Source: DATFRX01 sp035630615
GTDB lineage: Bacteria > Actinomycetota > Actinomycetes > Propionibacteriales > Nocardioidaceae
Assembly (NCBI GenBank): GCA_035630615.1
Contig: DASQKI010000050.1
Coordinates: forward strand, 1-24,675
Length of the DNA: 24,675 bases
Direction: 5' to 3'
Part shown: positions 7,984 to 14,577 of the stretch, piece after piece
How positions within the stretch are numbered: position 1 is the first letter of the stretch
Layout of the letters: each line of letters opens with the position of its first letter
The notes under the pieces: generated by a model
Database searches by the model: none
What the model was told of the DNA's origin: nothing
The model's input: the letters and a program-made list of their open reading frames with translations, nothing else
Position numbers and translations under genes: made by a program

Positions 7984-8619
7984 TCAGGAGGGCTCGGGAG
8001 CTCCCACTGAACGCCAGTAGTCGTTCAGGGCACCGTTGATCTTCACGAACCAGATGATCGGTCCGACGATGATCAAGGCACCCGGGAAGTACCACAGACC
8101 CGTTACGGCGCTCACCGGCGGTTGCTGGCCACGCCGCTCGTACATCTTGCCGGCCTCAGACCCCGTCAGGAACGCCAGCACGATGTTGGTCGGCACGATC
8201 AGGCCGAGGACCGCGAGCAGAAGCGCGATGCCACCGCCGAGACCTTCGCCCGTGTGCTGCTTCATCTCTTCGTGAGCCTTGTACCACCAGTACCAGCTGT
8301 AGAAGCTGAGCGTCACGATGAAGAGCAGGATGCAGATGCCGGTCTTGCGGATCTGGCCCGGGGGGCCACCGTACGGCTGCATCTGACCGTAGCCCTGCTG
8401 GCCATAGCCCTGCTGCGGGTACGGCTGCTGGCCGTAGCCCTGCTGCTGTTGTTCGTACCCGGGGTAGGCGCCGGGTTGCTGACCGTAGCCACCGGGCTGT
8501 TGTTCGTACCCCTGCTGCGGGTACGGCTGCTGCTGACCTTGGTCAGCTGGCTGTCCATACTCCTGCCCGGGCTGTTGGCCCTGACCCGCATTCGGGTCCG
8601 GGGGCCCTTGCTCGGTCAT
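7984..8619 (-). CDS. DUF4234 membrane protein with Gln/Gly/Tyr-rich N-terminus
   Basis: This 211-residue protein has two parts. Residues 1 to about 90 are low complexity, built from imperfect YGQQ/YPQQ/GYEQQ-type repeats rich in Gln, Gly, Pro and Tyr. From about residue 93 (GQIRKTGICILLFIVTLSF-YSWYWWYKAHEEMKQHTG) it becomes a DUF4234 domain with three predicted membrane helices: the first in this block, a second around LLLAVLGLIVPTNIVLAFL, and a third around YFPGALIIVGPIIWFVKINGALN. DUF4234 has no established function. The start is supported by GGAGG five bases upstream of ATG 8619. The low-complexity tail would lie on the cytoplasmic or outer face depending on topology, which I cannot settle. 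It is divergent from the antiporter gene. Confidence 0.85.
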   Translation of the reverse strand: MTEQGPPDPNAGQGQQPGQEYGQPADQGQQQPYPQQGYEQQPGGYGQQPGAYPGYEQQQQGYGQQPYPQQGYGQQGYGQMQPYGGPPGQIRKTGICILLFIVTLSFYSWYWWYKAHEEMKQHTGEGLGGGIALLLAVLGLIVPTNIVLAFLTGSEAGKMYERRGQQPPVSAVTGLWYFPGALIIVGPIIWFVKINGALNDYWRSVGAPEPS

Positions 8620-8648
8620 GTTTCCTCCGAAGGGTGGACGTTAGATCG

Positions 8649-8664
8649 GCCCTAACACTAGGGC
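8649..8664. promoter_or_regulatory. Palindrome between DUF4234 and antiporter genes
   Basis: GCCCTA-acac-TAGGGC is a perfect 6+4+6 inverted repeat in the 99-bp divergent intergenic region, followed six bases later by another GCCCT. It could be an operator serving one or both genes. No adjacent regulator is known to bind it. Confidence 0.3.
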
Positions 8665-8718
8665 ACCTTAGCCCTCCAGTGGGGGATCGTCAGCGCGACG
8701 CCCTGGAAGACTGGCCGA

Positions 8719-10584
8719 GTGCACGTCGCTCTTCACGTGGTGTTCATCGCCGCCACGGTCGTCGGGTTCGCGTCGTTGGCCCGTCGGATCGGCTTTCCGC
8801 CGCCGGTTCTCTTGCTCGCGGCGGGCTTCGTCGCGTCGTACCTCCCGTTCGTCGACAACGTCGTGCTGACGCCGGAGCTGGTCCTGGTCGGACTGCTGCC
8901 GCCGCTGCTGTACGCCGCCGCGCTGCGGACCTCGCTGATCGACTTTCGATTCAACCGTCGCCCGATCGGACTCCTCTCGGTCGGGCTTGTCGTGTTCACC
9001 ACCGTGGGCGTCGCGATGGTCGCGTGGTGGCTGCTGCCGATCGGATGGGCGTCGGCCTTCGCACTCGGCGCTGTCGTCGCCCCACCCGATGCCGTGGCCA
9101 CGACCGCGATCGCCCGCCGGATCGGCGTGCCACGCCGGGTCGTCACCGTCCTCGAGGGCGAGAGCCTCGTCAACGACGCGACGGCTCTGGTCGCACTGCG
9201 CACCGCGATCGCCGCGATGGCCGGCACCGTGGCGGCGTGGCAGATCGCTCGCGAGTTCGTGTTCTCCGCCGTCGGTGGCGCCGCGATCGGGATCGCGGTC
9301 GCCCTCGTCGTCGGCCTGGTCCGGCGTCGAATCGAGGACGACCTGACCGACGTGGCGGTCTCGCTGCTGACGCCGTGGATCGCCTACCTGCCGGCCGAGG
9401 AGCTCGACACGTCCGGAGTGCTCGCGGTCGTCGTCGCCGGTCTGTTGCTCGGGCACAAGGCACCTGTCATCCAGTCGGCCACGTCGCGGATCTTCGAGCG
9501 CACCAACTGGGCGACGATCCAGTTCCTGCTGGAGAACGCGGTCTTCTTCCTGATCGGCATGCAGGTCCGCGGGATCGTCGACGACCTCGCTGCGAGCACC
9601 CTTCCGCGCGGCCAGATCGTGGCGGTGGCGGCGCTGACGCTGCTCGCGGTGATCCTGCTGCGCATTTTGTGGGTCTTCCCTGCGATATATCTGCCGCGGT
9701 GGTTGATCCCCTCGATCGGTCGCAGCGATCCGAGTCCGCCGTGGCAGGTCACCGCGGTGATTGCCTGGGCTGGGATGCGGGGCGTCGTCACTCTCGCGGC
9801 CGTCTTCTTGCTCCCGGAGGACACGCCGCATCGGGAGGTCTTCGTCGCCGTCGCGTTCACGGTGACGGCCGGGACGTTGATGATCCAAGGTCTGACCCTG
9901 CCGTGGTTGGTCCGCGTTCTCGGCGTCTCGGGTCCGGATCCGGCCGAGGATCACCTGCAGGCGGCCGGCGTCTACCAACGGGCCGCGACCGCCGGTCTCG
10001 AGGCGCTCGAGAAGGAGCTGACCGGGGACGAGCCGGAAGACGTCGTCGAACGGTTACGGCGACGCAGCCTGGAGCGGGCCAACGCGGTCTGGGAACGGCT
10101 GGGCACTCAGGTCGAGACGCCGAGCGTGGTGTATGCCCGGCTTCGGTCCCGGATGCTCGACGCGGAGCGGGCCGAGGTGCTGCGGGTCCGGCATCTCGGG
10201 TTGGTCGACCAGACCGTGCTCCAGCAGGTGCTCGACGCACTCGATGTCGAGGAGACCGTGCTCGATCGGGCCGTCGAAGCGAGCTCAGCCGAGAGAGAGA
10301 CCGAATTGCTGCCACCGAATCGTCATGCGGGCTGCATCCATCTGCGCGAGTACGAGCACCCGCCGCGTCCCCAGACTCCGGAGGGCTGCGAGGACTGCCT
10401 GCGAGACGGTTACACCTGGGTGCATTTGAGGCTTTGCATGGAATGCGGCAAGGTCGCCTGCTGCGACTCGTCACCGATGCGGCACGCCACCGCTCACTGG
10501 CACGAGTCGAGCCATCCGGTGATGCGGAGTTTCGAGACCGGCGAGGCCTGGCGCTGGTGCTTCCACCACGAGCTCGTCGGCTAG
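8719..10584 (+). CDS. CPA1-type Na+/H+ antiporter with C-terminal UBP zinc finger
   Basis: This 621-residue protein combines three parts. Residues 1 to about 410 are a CPA1/NhaP-like Na+/H+ exchanger: many hydrophobic helices, APPDAVATTAIARRIGVP, the transport-site block LEGESLVNDATAL (Asn152-Asp153) and AGMRGVVTLA (Arg354). Residues ~420-535 are a charged, helical cytoplasmic region (EALEKELTGDEPEDVVERLR). Residues 539-620 form a UBP-type zinc finger: CIHLRE, CEDC, LCMECGKVACCDSS, HATAHWHESSHPV and a terminal WRWCFHH. Such fingers are best known from eukaryotic deubiquitinases, where they bind the free ubiquitin C-terminus; in an antiporter the role is unknown, presumably regulatory. The start is GTG 8719 with a weak GGAAGA upstream. 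Its TAG lies inside a CTAG that is also the stop of the convergent gene. Confidence 0.93.
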   Translation: MHVALHVVFIAATVVGFASLARRIGFPPPVLLLAAGFVASYLPFVDNVVLTPELVLVGLLPPLLYAAALRTSLIDFRFNRRPIGLLSVGLVVFTTVGVAMVAWWLLPIGWASAFALGAVVAPPDAVATTAIARRIGVPRRVVTVLEGESLVNDATALVALRTAIAAMAGTVAAWQIAREFVFSAVGGAAIGIAVALVVGLVRRRIEDDLTDVAVSLLTPWIAYLPAEELDTSGVLAVVVAGLLLGHKAPVIQSATSRIFERTNWATIQFLLENAVFFLIGMQVRGIVDDLAASTLPRGQIVAVAALTLLAVILLRILWVFPAIYLPRWLIPSIGRSDPSPPWQVTAVIAWAGMRGVVTLAAVFLLPEDTPHREVFVAVAFTVTAGTLMIQGLTLPWLVRVLGVSGPDPAEDHLQAAGVYQRAATAGLEALEKELTGDEPEDVVERLRRRSLERANAVWERLGTQVETPSVVYARLRSRMLDAERAEVLRVRHLGLVDQTVLQQVLDALDVEETVLDRAVEASSAERETELLPPNRHAGCIHLREYEHPPRPQTPEGCEDCLRDGYTWVHLRLCMECGKVACCDSSPMRHATAHWHESSHPVMRSFETGEAWRWCFHHELVG

Positions 10585-10880
10585 GCGGGCAGGACCTCGT
10601 CGATCAGGTCGTCGACCGTGGTCGCCAGGGCGGCGTCGTGCTTGGTGATGCCGCCGGCGACATGCGTCCACAGCCGAAACGTGACCGTGGTCCACCGGAT
10701 GGCGATGTCGGGATGATGGCCGACCTTCTCGGCGGCGGACGCGACCGCGTTGACGAGACGGATGCCGGCCGCGTACGTCGGCGCCTGCACCGACCGAACG
10801 AGTGCGCCGTCGCGGACCTCCCAGTGCGGCCGCTCCGCCATCACGGCGTGGAGCGCGGCATTGTCCAGGATCTCGACCAT
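10581..10880 (-). CDS. 4a-hydroxytetrahydrobiopterin dehydratase (pterin carbinolamine dehydratase)
   Basis: This 99-residue protein matches the PCD/DCoH family in length and in the active-site motif EKVGHHPDIAIRWTTVTFRL, followed by WTHVAGGITKHDAALA. The enzyme dehydrates 4a-hydroxytetrahydropterin to recycle the cofactor of aromatic amino-acid hydroxylases; bacteria often keep it without an obvious hydroxylase nearby, and no hydroxylase is in this window. The two adjacent histidines and the distal THxxxG-type segment are intact, so it should be active. It starts 22 bp after the anti-sigma gene and is probably the last gene of that transcript. The Shine-Dalgarno (GTGAGG) is very close to ATG 10880. 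The stop overlaps the antiporter stop. Confidence 0.92.
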   Translation of the reverse strand: MVEILDNAALHAVMAERPHWEVRDGALVRSVQAPTYAAGIRLVNAVASAAEKVGHHPDIAIRWTTVTFRLWTHVAGGITKHDAALATTVDDLIDEVLPA

Positions 10881-10902
10881 GCCTCACGGTACAGCCGAAG
10901 CG

Positions 10903-11577
10903 TCAGGGCATCCGAGCGCTCGACCACACCCGACCGTCGTCGGTCACGAGATCCAGACCGATGATGTGGCCCTTCGGCGCGTGGGTGATCCAGGTGCTGC
11001 CGCCGGGTTCGTCGACCGCCCAGCGCCCGGCGTCGACGTCGCGACCATTTTTGAGCAGGACCCGGCAGTGGTACGGGATGCCGACGGCCGGTTGGGAGAT
11101 GCTCACGACGACCACGGGCTCTCCGTCGATCGAGCTGACCGCCGCCGTACCGACGATCTCGCCATCGTCCTTGCGCAGCGGAGCGCTGTCGGCGGTGAGC
11201 ATCGGTCCTGGAGTCGTGTCGTCGTCGCCCCAGATCGAGATCGCGGCGATGCCGCCCGCAACGACGGCGAGCACCGCGGCGGCCGCCGCCAGTAGGAGCC
11301 GGGCTCGCGGCCGTCGCCGCGGCTGTTGGGCCGCGCTCTCCGCCGTGGCGAGGCTGCCGACCGTCGTCAGCACGCGCTGCTCGAAACCGACCGGCGGAGC
11401 GATCTGCGGTGCCGCCGGAAGCGTGGCGTCGACCGCAGCGAGGATGCCTTCGTAGGCGGCCCGACACGGGGGGCACGACGTGAGGTGGCGCATCAGCTGA
11501 CCGCGCTGCGGTTCGCCGAGCTCGCCGAGCGCCAGCTCCACGAGCTCGTGATCAGGATGCAGGGGCTGATCAGTCAT
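10903..11577 (-). CDS. Zinc-binding anti-sigma factor (RskA-like), single-pass membrane protein
   Basis: This 224-residue protein has the classic anti-sigma layout. Residues 1-80 are cytoplasmic and include HPDHELVELALGELGEPQ and the zinc motif HLTSCPPC (His31, Cys35, Cys38; an upstream His7 or His10 may be the fourth ligand). A membrane helix (RLLLAAAAAVLAVVAGGIAA) follows near residues 92-112. The rest is an extracytoplasmic domain resembling the C-terminal domain of RskA, with SSIDGEPVVVVSISQP and a final IGLDLVTDDGRVW. It should hold the upstream ECF sigma factor at the membrane. The true start is ATG 11577, preceded by GGAGGAG and overlapping the sigma-factor stop by eight bases; the longer frame from 11691 is unlikely. 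Confidence 0.88.
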   Translation of the reverse strand: MTDQPLHPDHELVELALGELGEPQRGQLMRHLTSCPPCRAAYEGILAAVDATLPAAPQIAPPVGFEQRVLTTVGSLATAESAAQQPRRRPRARLLLAAAAAVLAVVAGGIAAISIWGDDDTTPGPMLTADSAPLRKDDGEIVGTAAVSSIDGEPVVVVSISQPAVGIPYHCRVLLKNGRDVDAGRWAVDEPGGSTWITHAPKGHIIGLDLVTDDGRVWSSARMP

Positions 11578-12265
11578 GGCGCTCCTCCTGCATGGCCGAG
11601 CGCAGCCGACGCAGGCCGCTGCGAATGCGGGTCTTGGCGGTGCCCAGGGGAATCCCTTCGTGTTGGCTGACTTCGACGGCGGTGCAGCCACCGATCACGG
11701 CGAGCGTGACGGCTCTGGCCTGGTCTCGCGGGATCGTCTTGAGCCGGCGAACGGCGAGGTCTCGCTCGAGCCCGCGCAGGGCGGCATCGGCCGGGTCGGG
11801 AGCGGTCATCGCGTCGTGGATCAGCTGATCGAGCTGCTCCTGGTCGGTCGGTGTGCTGCGCCTGCTGCGAACGGCGTCGATTGCGGCGTTTCGGGTGATT
11901 GTCAAGAGCCACGTGATGACCGACCCGCGCCGGGAGTCGTACGTCGTCGCTGCCCGCCAGGCGCGGACGAACGCCTCCTGGGCGACATCCTCTGCCAGGC
12001 TCGGGTCGCGCGTCACGGTCAGGGCGAGGCCGAAGACCGGCCCTTGGAACCGTCGCACGAACGCGGTGGCCGCCGGCGGATCGTCGACGGCCATGCCGGC
12101 CAGGAGCGCCGAGTCGTCGGCCCGGTCGGCGTAGGTGGACAGTTGCACATCATCTGATACGGGTGGCGGCTGACGCGGGATTGCCTCGGGAGGGTCTCCG
12201 GTCGGCGCCGGCGCGTCGCCCGGCCCTTTCCTGTGTCGCTCCCGCCGCTTCCGTGGTTTTGACAT
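11570..12265 (-). CDS. ECF-type RNA polymerase sigma factor (SigK/SigL-like)
   Basis: This 231-residue sigma-70-family protein has a basic, proline-rich N-terminal extension of ~55 residues (KPRKRRERHRKG). Region 2 follows (FVRRFQGPVFGLALTVTRDP, EDVAQEAFVRAW, VITWLLTITRNAAIDAVR), and then region 4 (IPRDQARAVTLAVIGGCT, VEVSQHEGIPLGTAKTRIRS). It directs RNA polymerase to a regulon that cannot be named here. The next gene is a zinc-type anti-sigma factor that overlaps its end, so this is a canonical sigma/anti-sigma pair, and the SigK/RskA comparison fits both partners. I chose ATG 12265 with an upstream GTGAGG, though the spacing is short; GTG 12286 is an alternative. It starts 42 bp after the winged-helix gene, so all are probably one transcript. 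Confidence 0.9.
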   Translation of the reverse strand: MSKPRKRRERHRKGPGDAPAPTGDPPEAIPRQPPPVSDDVQLSTYADRADDSALLAGMAVDDPPAATAFVRRFQGPVFGLALTVTRDPSLAEDVAQEAFVRAWRAATTYDSRRGSVITWLLTITRNAAIDAVRSRRSTPTDQEQLDQLIHDAMTAPDPADAALRGLERDLAVRRLKTIPRDQARAVTLAVIGGCTAVEVSQHEGIPLGTAKTRIRSGLRRLRSAMQEERHD

Positions 12266-12307
12266 CACCCTCACCGTCCGACTCACGGAGGCTACTACGG
12301 CGCCGCG

Positions 12308-12853
12308 CTACGTGGGTGACTGCACCGGCGGCACGAGGTGGAGGTCGGTGCCGACGGTCAGCCTGAAGCCGACGCCGCGAGCCGCCTCGATGTGGAGGGG
12401 AAGACTCGAGCCGCGGAGCTTGGCGCGCAACCGTTTGACCACCGACTGAACCGCCGCCGGACCGGTGAAGTAGGCGTCGTCCCACGCGTCGTCGTGGAGC
12501 TGCTGATAGGTCCACAACCGCCCCGGGCTGCTCGCCAGGCAGCCGAGCACCTTGAGCTCGTGGGGCGTGAGCTGGAGTGGGCGGTCGTGCCAAGTGGCCA
12601 GGTGATGCGCGAGGTTGAGCCGAAGGCCGTCCACCCGAACGACCCGCTGCGAGTGCTCGACGGGCGGCTCCGGCGCGCCCGGCTGGATGGTGCCGAGAAA
12701 GCTTTGGGCGCTCTCCAGGTCGCTGGCCAGCACCATTACGCCGGCGCCGTCGAAACGGCCGGCCAGGCGAGCGCGCTCCCGCGGCTCGTCGGCGATGCAG
12801 ATGACAACGGGAACGCTAGTCGAGTTGGGCTGTCGGTGGACGGCGCTGGTCAT
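12308..12853 (-). CDS. OmpR-type winged-helix transcriptional regulator with degenerate receiver
   Basis: This 181-residue regulator has a C-terminal winged-helix DNA-binding domain of the OmpR/PhoB (Trans_reg_C) type, residues ~70-168: LQLTPHELKVLGCLASSPGR, then LWTYQQLHDDAWDDAY, VQSVVKRLRAKLR and ARGVGFRLTV. The N-terminal ~60 residues (VPVVICIADEPRERARLAGRF) look like the opening strand and helix of a receiver domain but are far too short and lack a clear phospho-acceptor Asp, so control by a histidine kinase is doubtful. Its ATG overlaps the TGA of the preceding TrmB-like frame (ATGA), which implies translational coupling. A GAGGA lies six bases upstream of the ATG. No sensor kinase is adjacent. 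Its targets are unknown. Confidence 0.82.
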   Translation of the reverse strand: MTSAVHRQPNSTSVPVVICIADEPRERARLAGRFDGAGVMVLASDLESAQSFLGTIQPGAPEPPVEHSQRVVRVDGLRLNLAHHLATWHDRPLQLTPHELKVLGCLASSPGRLWTYQQLHDDAWDDAYFTGPAAVQSVVKRLRAKLRGSSLPLHIEAARGVGFRLTVGTDLHLVPPVQSPT

Positions 12854-13677
12854 GGTGTCCTCGCTGTTCGATCTCGGCTAGATGCGAGGTTTTGCTCCAG
12901 GGGCTCGGAGCGCTCCCAGAGGGTCTCGAAGAGGAAGGTCAGGGTCGCGGCCAGCTCTGGGTTGCGGACGATGATCGCGACCATGCCGGTCACGCCGGGG
13001 GCGACGAGCGGCATCAATACGGTGTGTGCGTCGAAGATGGCGAACTTCATCGGCAGGTCGCCCGGATAGAGCCGGGCCTGCTCGCCTTGGGTCGTCCAAG
13101 CCGCGATGTTGCTGTCGATCGACGGCTCGGCGAGGACATTGCGGTCGTATATCCCCCGAGCCTGGACGCCGCGTCGGAGCGCGGCGAGCTCGGCGTCGTT
13201 GGGTCCGCCGACCTGGAGTGGCCCGCGGACGACGACGTCGATGGTCTCCTGGGACTCCGACTGCAGCCGCTCGAAGCGCTCGCCGATGAGCGTCGGCGTC
13301 AGCAGGATCTCGACGAGCTCGCCGTCGTCGACCTGGTTGTTCTCGAAGAGCTCCGTGAGCTCCGGCAGCGCCTCCTCGACGTGGCGCTCCCGGGCGGTCA
13401 GCTCCGCACGATTGCGCTCGAGGAGACCGGTGAGCGCGCGTTACGGGGGAGCAGAGTGGTAGCGGCTGCTGTATCCGGCGCCGGCATCGATGAGTCCCTT
13501 GCCCACCAGCGATCGCAGGACGAGGTAGACACTGCTGCGCGAGGTGCCAGCCAGATCAGCGATCGTGGAGGCGGCCAGCGGCGACCGATCGAGCAGCCAC
13601 AGATAGACCTTCGATTCGGTCTTCGTGAGGCCGAGCTGCTCAAGCGTCAGCTCGAGCTGCGTGGCATCGGGACTCAA
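12850..13677 (-). pseudogene. TrmB-like HTH regulator interrupted by one in-frame TAA
   Basis: The frame starts at TTG 13677, behind a strong GGAGGAG. Residues 1-78 contain the complete TrmB-type winged helix: LTLEQLGLTKTESKVYLWLL, ASTIADLAGTSRSSVYLVLR and GLIDAGAGYSSRYHSAPP. A TAA at 13443-13441 follows. In exactly the same frame the sequence continues for 196 sense codons: RALTGLLERNRAEL, then coiled-coil-like ERHVEEALPELTELFENN and a C-terminal sensor domain (RLYPGDLPMKFAIFDAHTVL). It ends in a TGA that overlaps the next ATG. TrmB proteins normally read straight through this point, often with Pro-Glu. A single nonsense change, for example GAA to TAA, explains it. Sequencing error, readthrough or restart at ATG 13050 are alternatives. 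No frameshift is present. Confidence 0.75.
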
Positions 13678-13713
13678 CGCTCTCCTCCAGAAAAATTTCC
13701 GGCCCCGAGCGTC

Positions 13714-13780
13714 GGACGACAGTCTTGACCACGCGGTCGCGGCAAGACGTTCTCCGATAATTGGACGACATCTTGCCCGG
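13714..13780. promoter_or_regulatory. Operator-like repeats upstream of the TrmB-like gene
   Basis: GGACGACAGTCTTGACC (13714-13730) recurs as GGACGACATCTTGCCC (13763-13778), 49 bp apart. Between them GGCAAGA (13741-13747) is the exact inverse of TCTTGCC (13771-13777). The cluster lies 37-103 bp upstream of the regulator start, the usual position for autoregulator binding sites. TrmB-type proteins commonly bind such dyads near their own promoter; the binding itself is inference. The remaining intergenic bases to 13917 show no gene. Confidence 0.4.
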
Positions 13781-13917
13781 ATATGGGGTAGTTGCCCGGG
13801 AACTGCCCGATCTCTGCCCCGATTGCTGCCGATCTCGCTCCTTAGCACCACTTGTCCCGACCTGGGCATTTCATCGGCTGCTCGGCGTCGTGCTTTGGCA
13901 AGCGTCGCGCCGCGTAC

Positions 13918-14451
13918 TCAAGCGAGCCTGGCGGCTATCGCCCGCGCGCACGCTAGGGACTCGGTGTGGGTGGTGTCCACCTCGAGGTCGTAGGAGACGC
14001 CTCGGTGGACCAGGTCAGCCTGTGCCTCGGCCATGCCCCGGACCCGATCTCCTCGGGCGATCTCGCGGCCGGCGGCGACCGTCCTGTCGCACCTGACGCC
14101 GATCCACAGCACGTCGAGGTCCGCCAGCGCCCGTTGCCACCGCTGCTGGCCGCTCGCCCCGCTGAGGAGCACTTCGTCGATGATGACCCGAGCGCCGGAC
14201 CGGACCATCGCGGCGATCCCCTCCATCCAGGCCGCTTCCACCGCTCGAAACTCCGGGCCGACGTTGACCGAGCCATCGGATGCGAACTCGATTCCCGCAT
14301 CCGACGCCTGCATCGACGCCGGCATCGCGTCGACCAACGTGTCGGTTCCGAGGGCGAGCCACGGGTCCGGCAATACCGCCTGCAAGCACCGGATGATCCC
14401 CGACTTGCCCGAGCTGGATCCGCCGTTGAGAACGATCACCTGAGTCGTCAC
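13918..14451 (-). CDS. cpt: Chloramphenicol 3-O-phosphotransferase family protein
   Basis: This 177-residue kinase closely resembles the chloramphenicol phosphotransferase of Streptomyces venezuelae as I remember that sequence. Residues 1-18 carry the Walker A loop (LNGGSSSGKSG). Asp37 falls exactly at the catalytic position (LALGTDTLVDAMP). The blocks GIEFASDG, VGPEFRAVEAAW, GARVIIDEVLLSG, DVLWIGVRCD, GREIARGDRVRGMA and LEVDTTHTES follow in order. The enzyme phosphorylates the C-3 hydroxyl of chloramphenicol and inactivates it; other substrates are possible in a non-producer. GTG 14451 is the start by homology. No Shine-Dalgarno is present, and TACTGT six bases upstream fits a leaderless promoter. 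It is divergent from a DHA2 exporter, consistent with a drug-resistance pair. Confidence 0.9.
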   Translation of the reverse strand: MTTQVIVLNGGSSSGKSGIIRCLQAVLPDPWLALGTDTLVDAMPASMQASDAGIEFASDGSVNVGPEFRAVEAAWMEGIAAMVRSGARVIIDEVLLSGASGQQRWQRALADLDVLWIGVRCDRTVAAGREIARGDRVRGMAEAQADLVHRGVSYDLEVDTTHTESLACARAIAARLA

Positions 14452-14457
14452 GGCGCC

Positions 14458-14463
14458 ACAGTA
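14458..14463 (-). promoter_or_regulatory. Possible leaderless -10 of cpt
   Basis: On the minus strand TACTGT (14463-14458) lies six bases before the GTG start of cpt, which has no ribosome binding site. That matches the spacing of leaderless actinobacterial transcripts. No clear -35 is visible. Confidence 0.25.
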
Positions 14464-14484
14464 GAGGCGGCCGCTGTGCGACCC

Positions 14485-14498
14485 CGGAGCCGGCTCCG
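14485..14498. promoter_or_regulatory. Perfect 14-bp palindrome in the cpt/exporter divergent region
   Basis: CGGAGCCGGCTCCG is a perfect palindrome, 34 bp upstream of the cpt start and 80 bp upstream of the exporter start. It is a candidate operator for a shared repressor; no such repressor gene is adjacent. Confidence 0.35.
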
Positions 14499-14531
14499 AT
14501 CGGCGCCCCGCCTGAGGCAGACTGAAAGCTG

Positions 14532-14558
14532 CGACGACACCGCCCGCGAGTGTCGTCG
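14532..14558 (+). promoter_or_regulatory. 9-bp inverted repeat just upstream of the exporter ribosome binding site
   Basis: CGACGACAC (14532-14540) and GTGTCGTCG (14550-14558) pair perfectly around a nine-base spacer, ending eight bases before the GGAGG of the exporter (14567-14571). It could be an operator or an RNA hairpin in the leader; the sequence does not decide which. Confidence 0.4.
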
Positions 14559-14577
14559 ACGACGTGGGAGGAACGAC

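Noticed and set aside
8634..10964. A 776-codon open frame on the plus strand
   Set aside because: It is a different frame over the antiporter and the dehydratase, very Arg-rich and without recognisable domains.
12878..13099. A separate small gene for the second half of the TrmB-like regulator
   Set aside because: The sense frame runs unbroken from the TAA at 13441 to 12850 in the same phase as the HTH half, and there is no ribosome binding site at ATG 13050.
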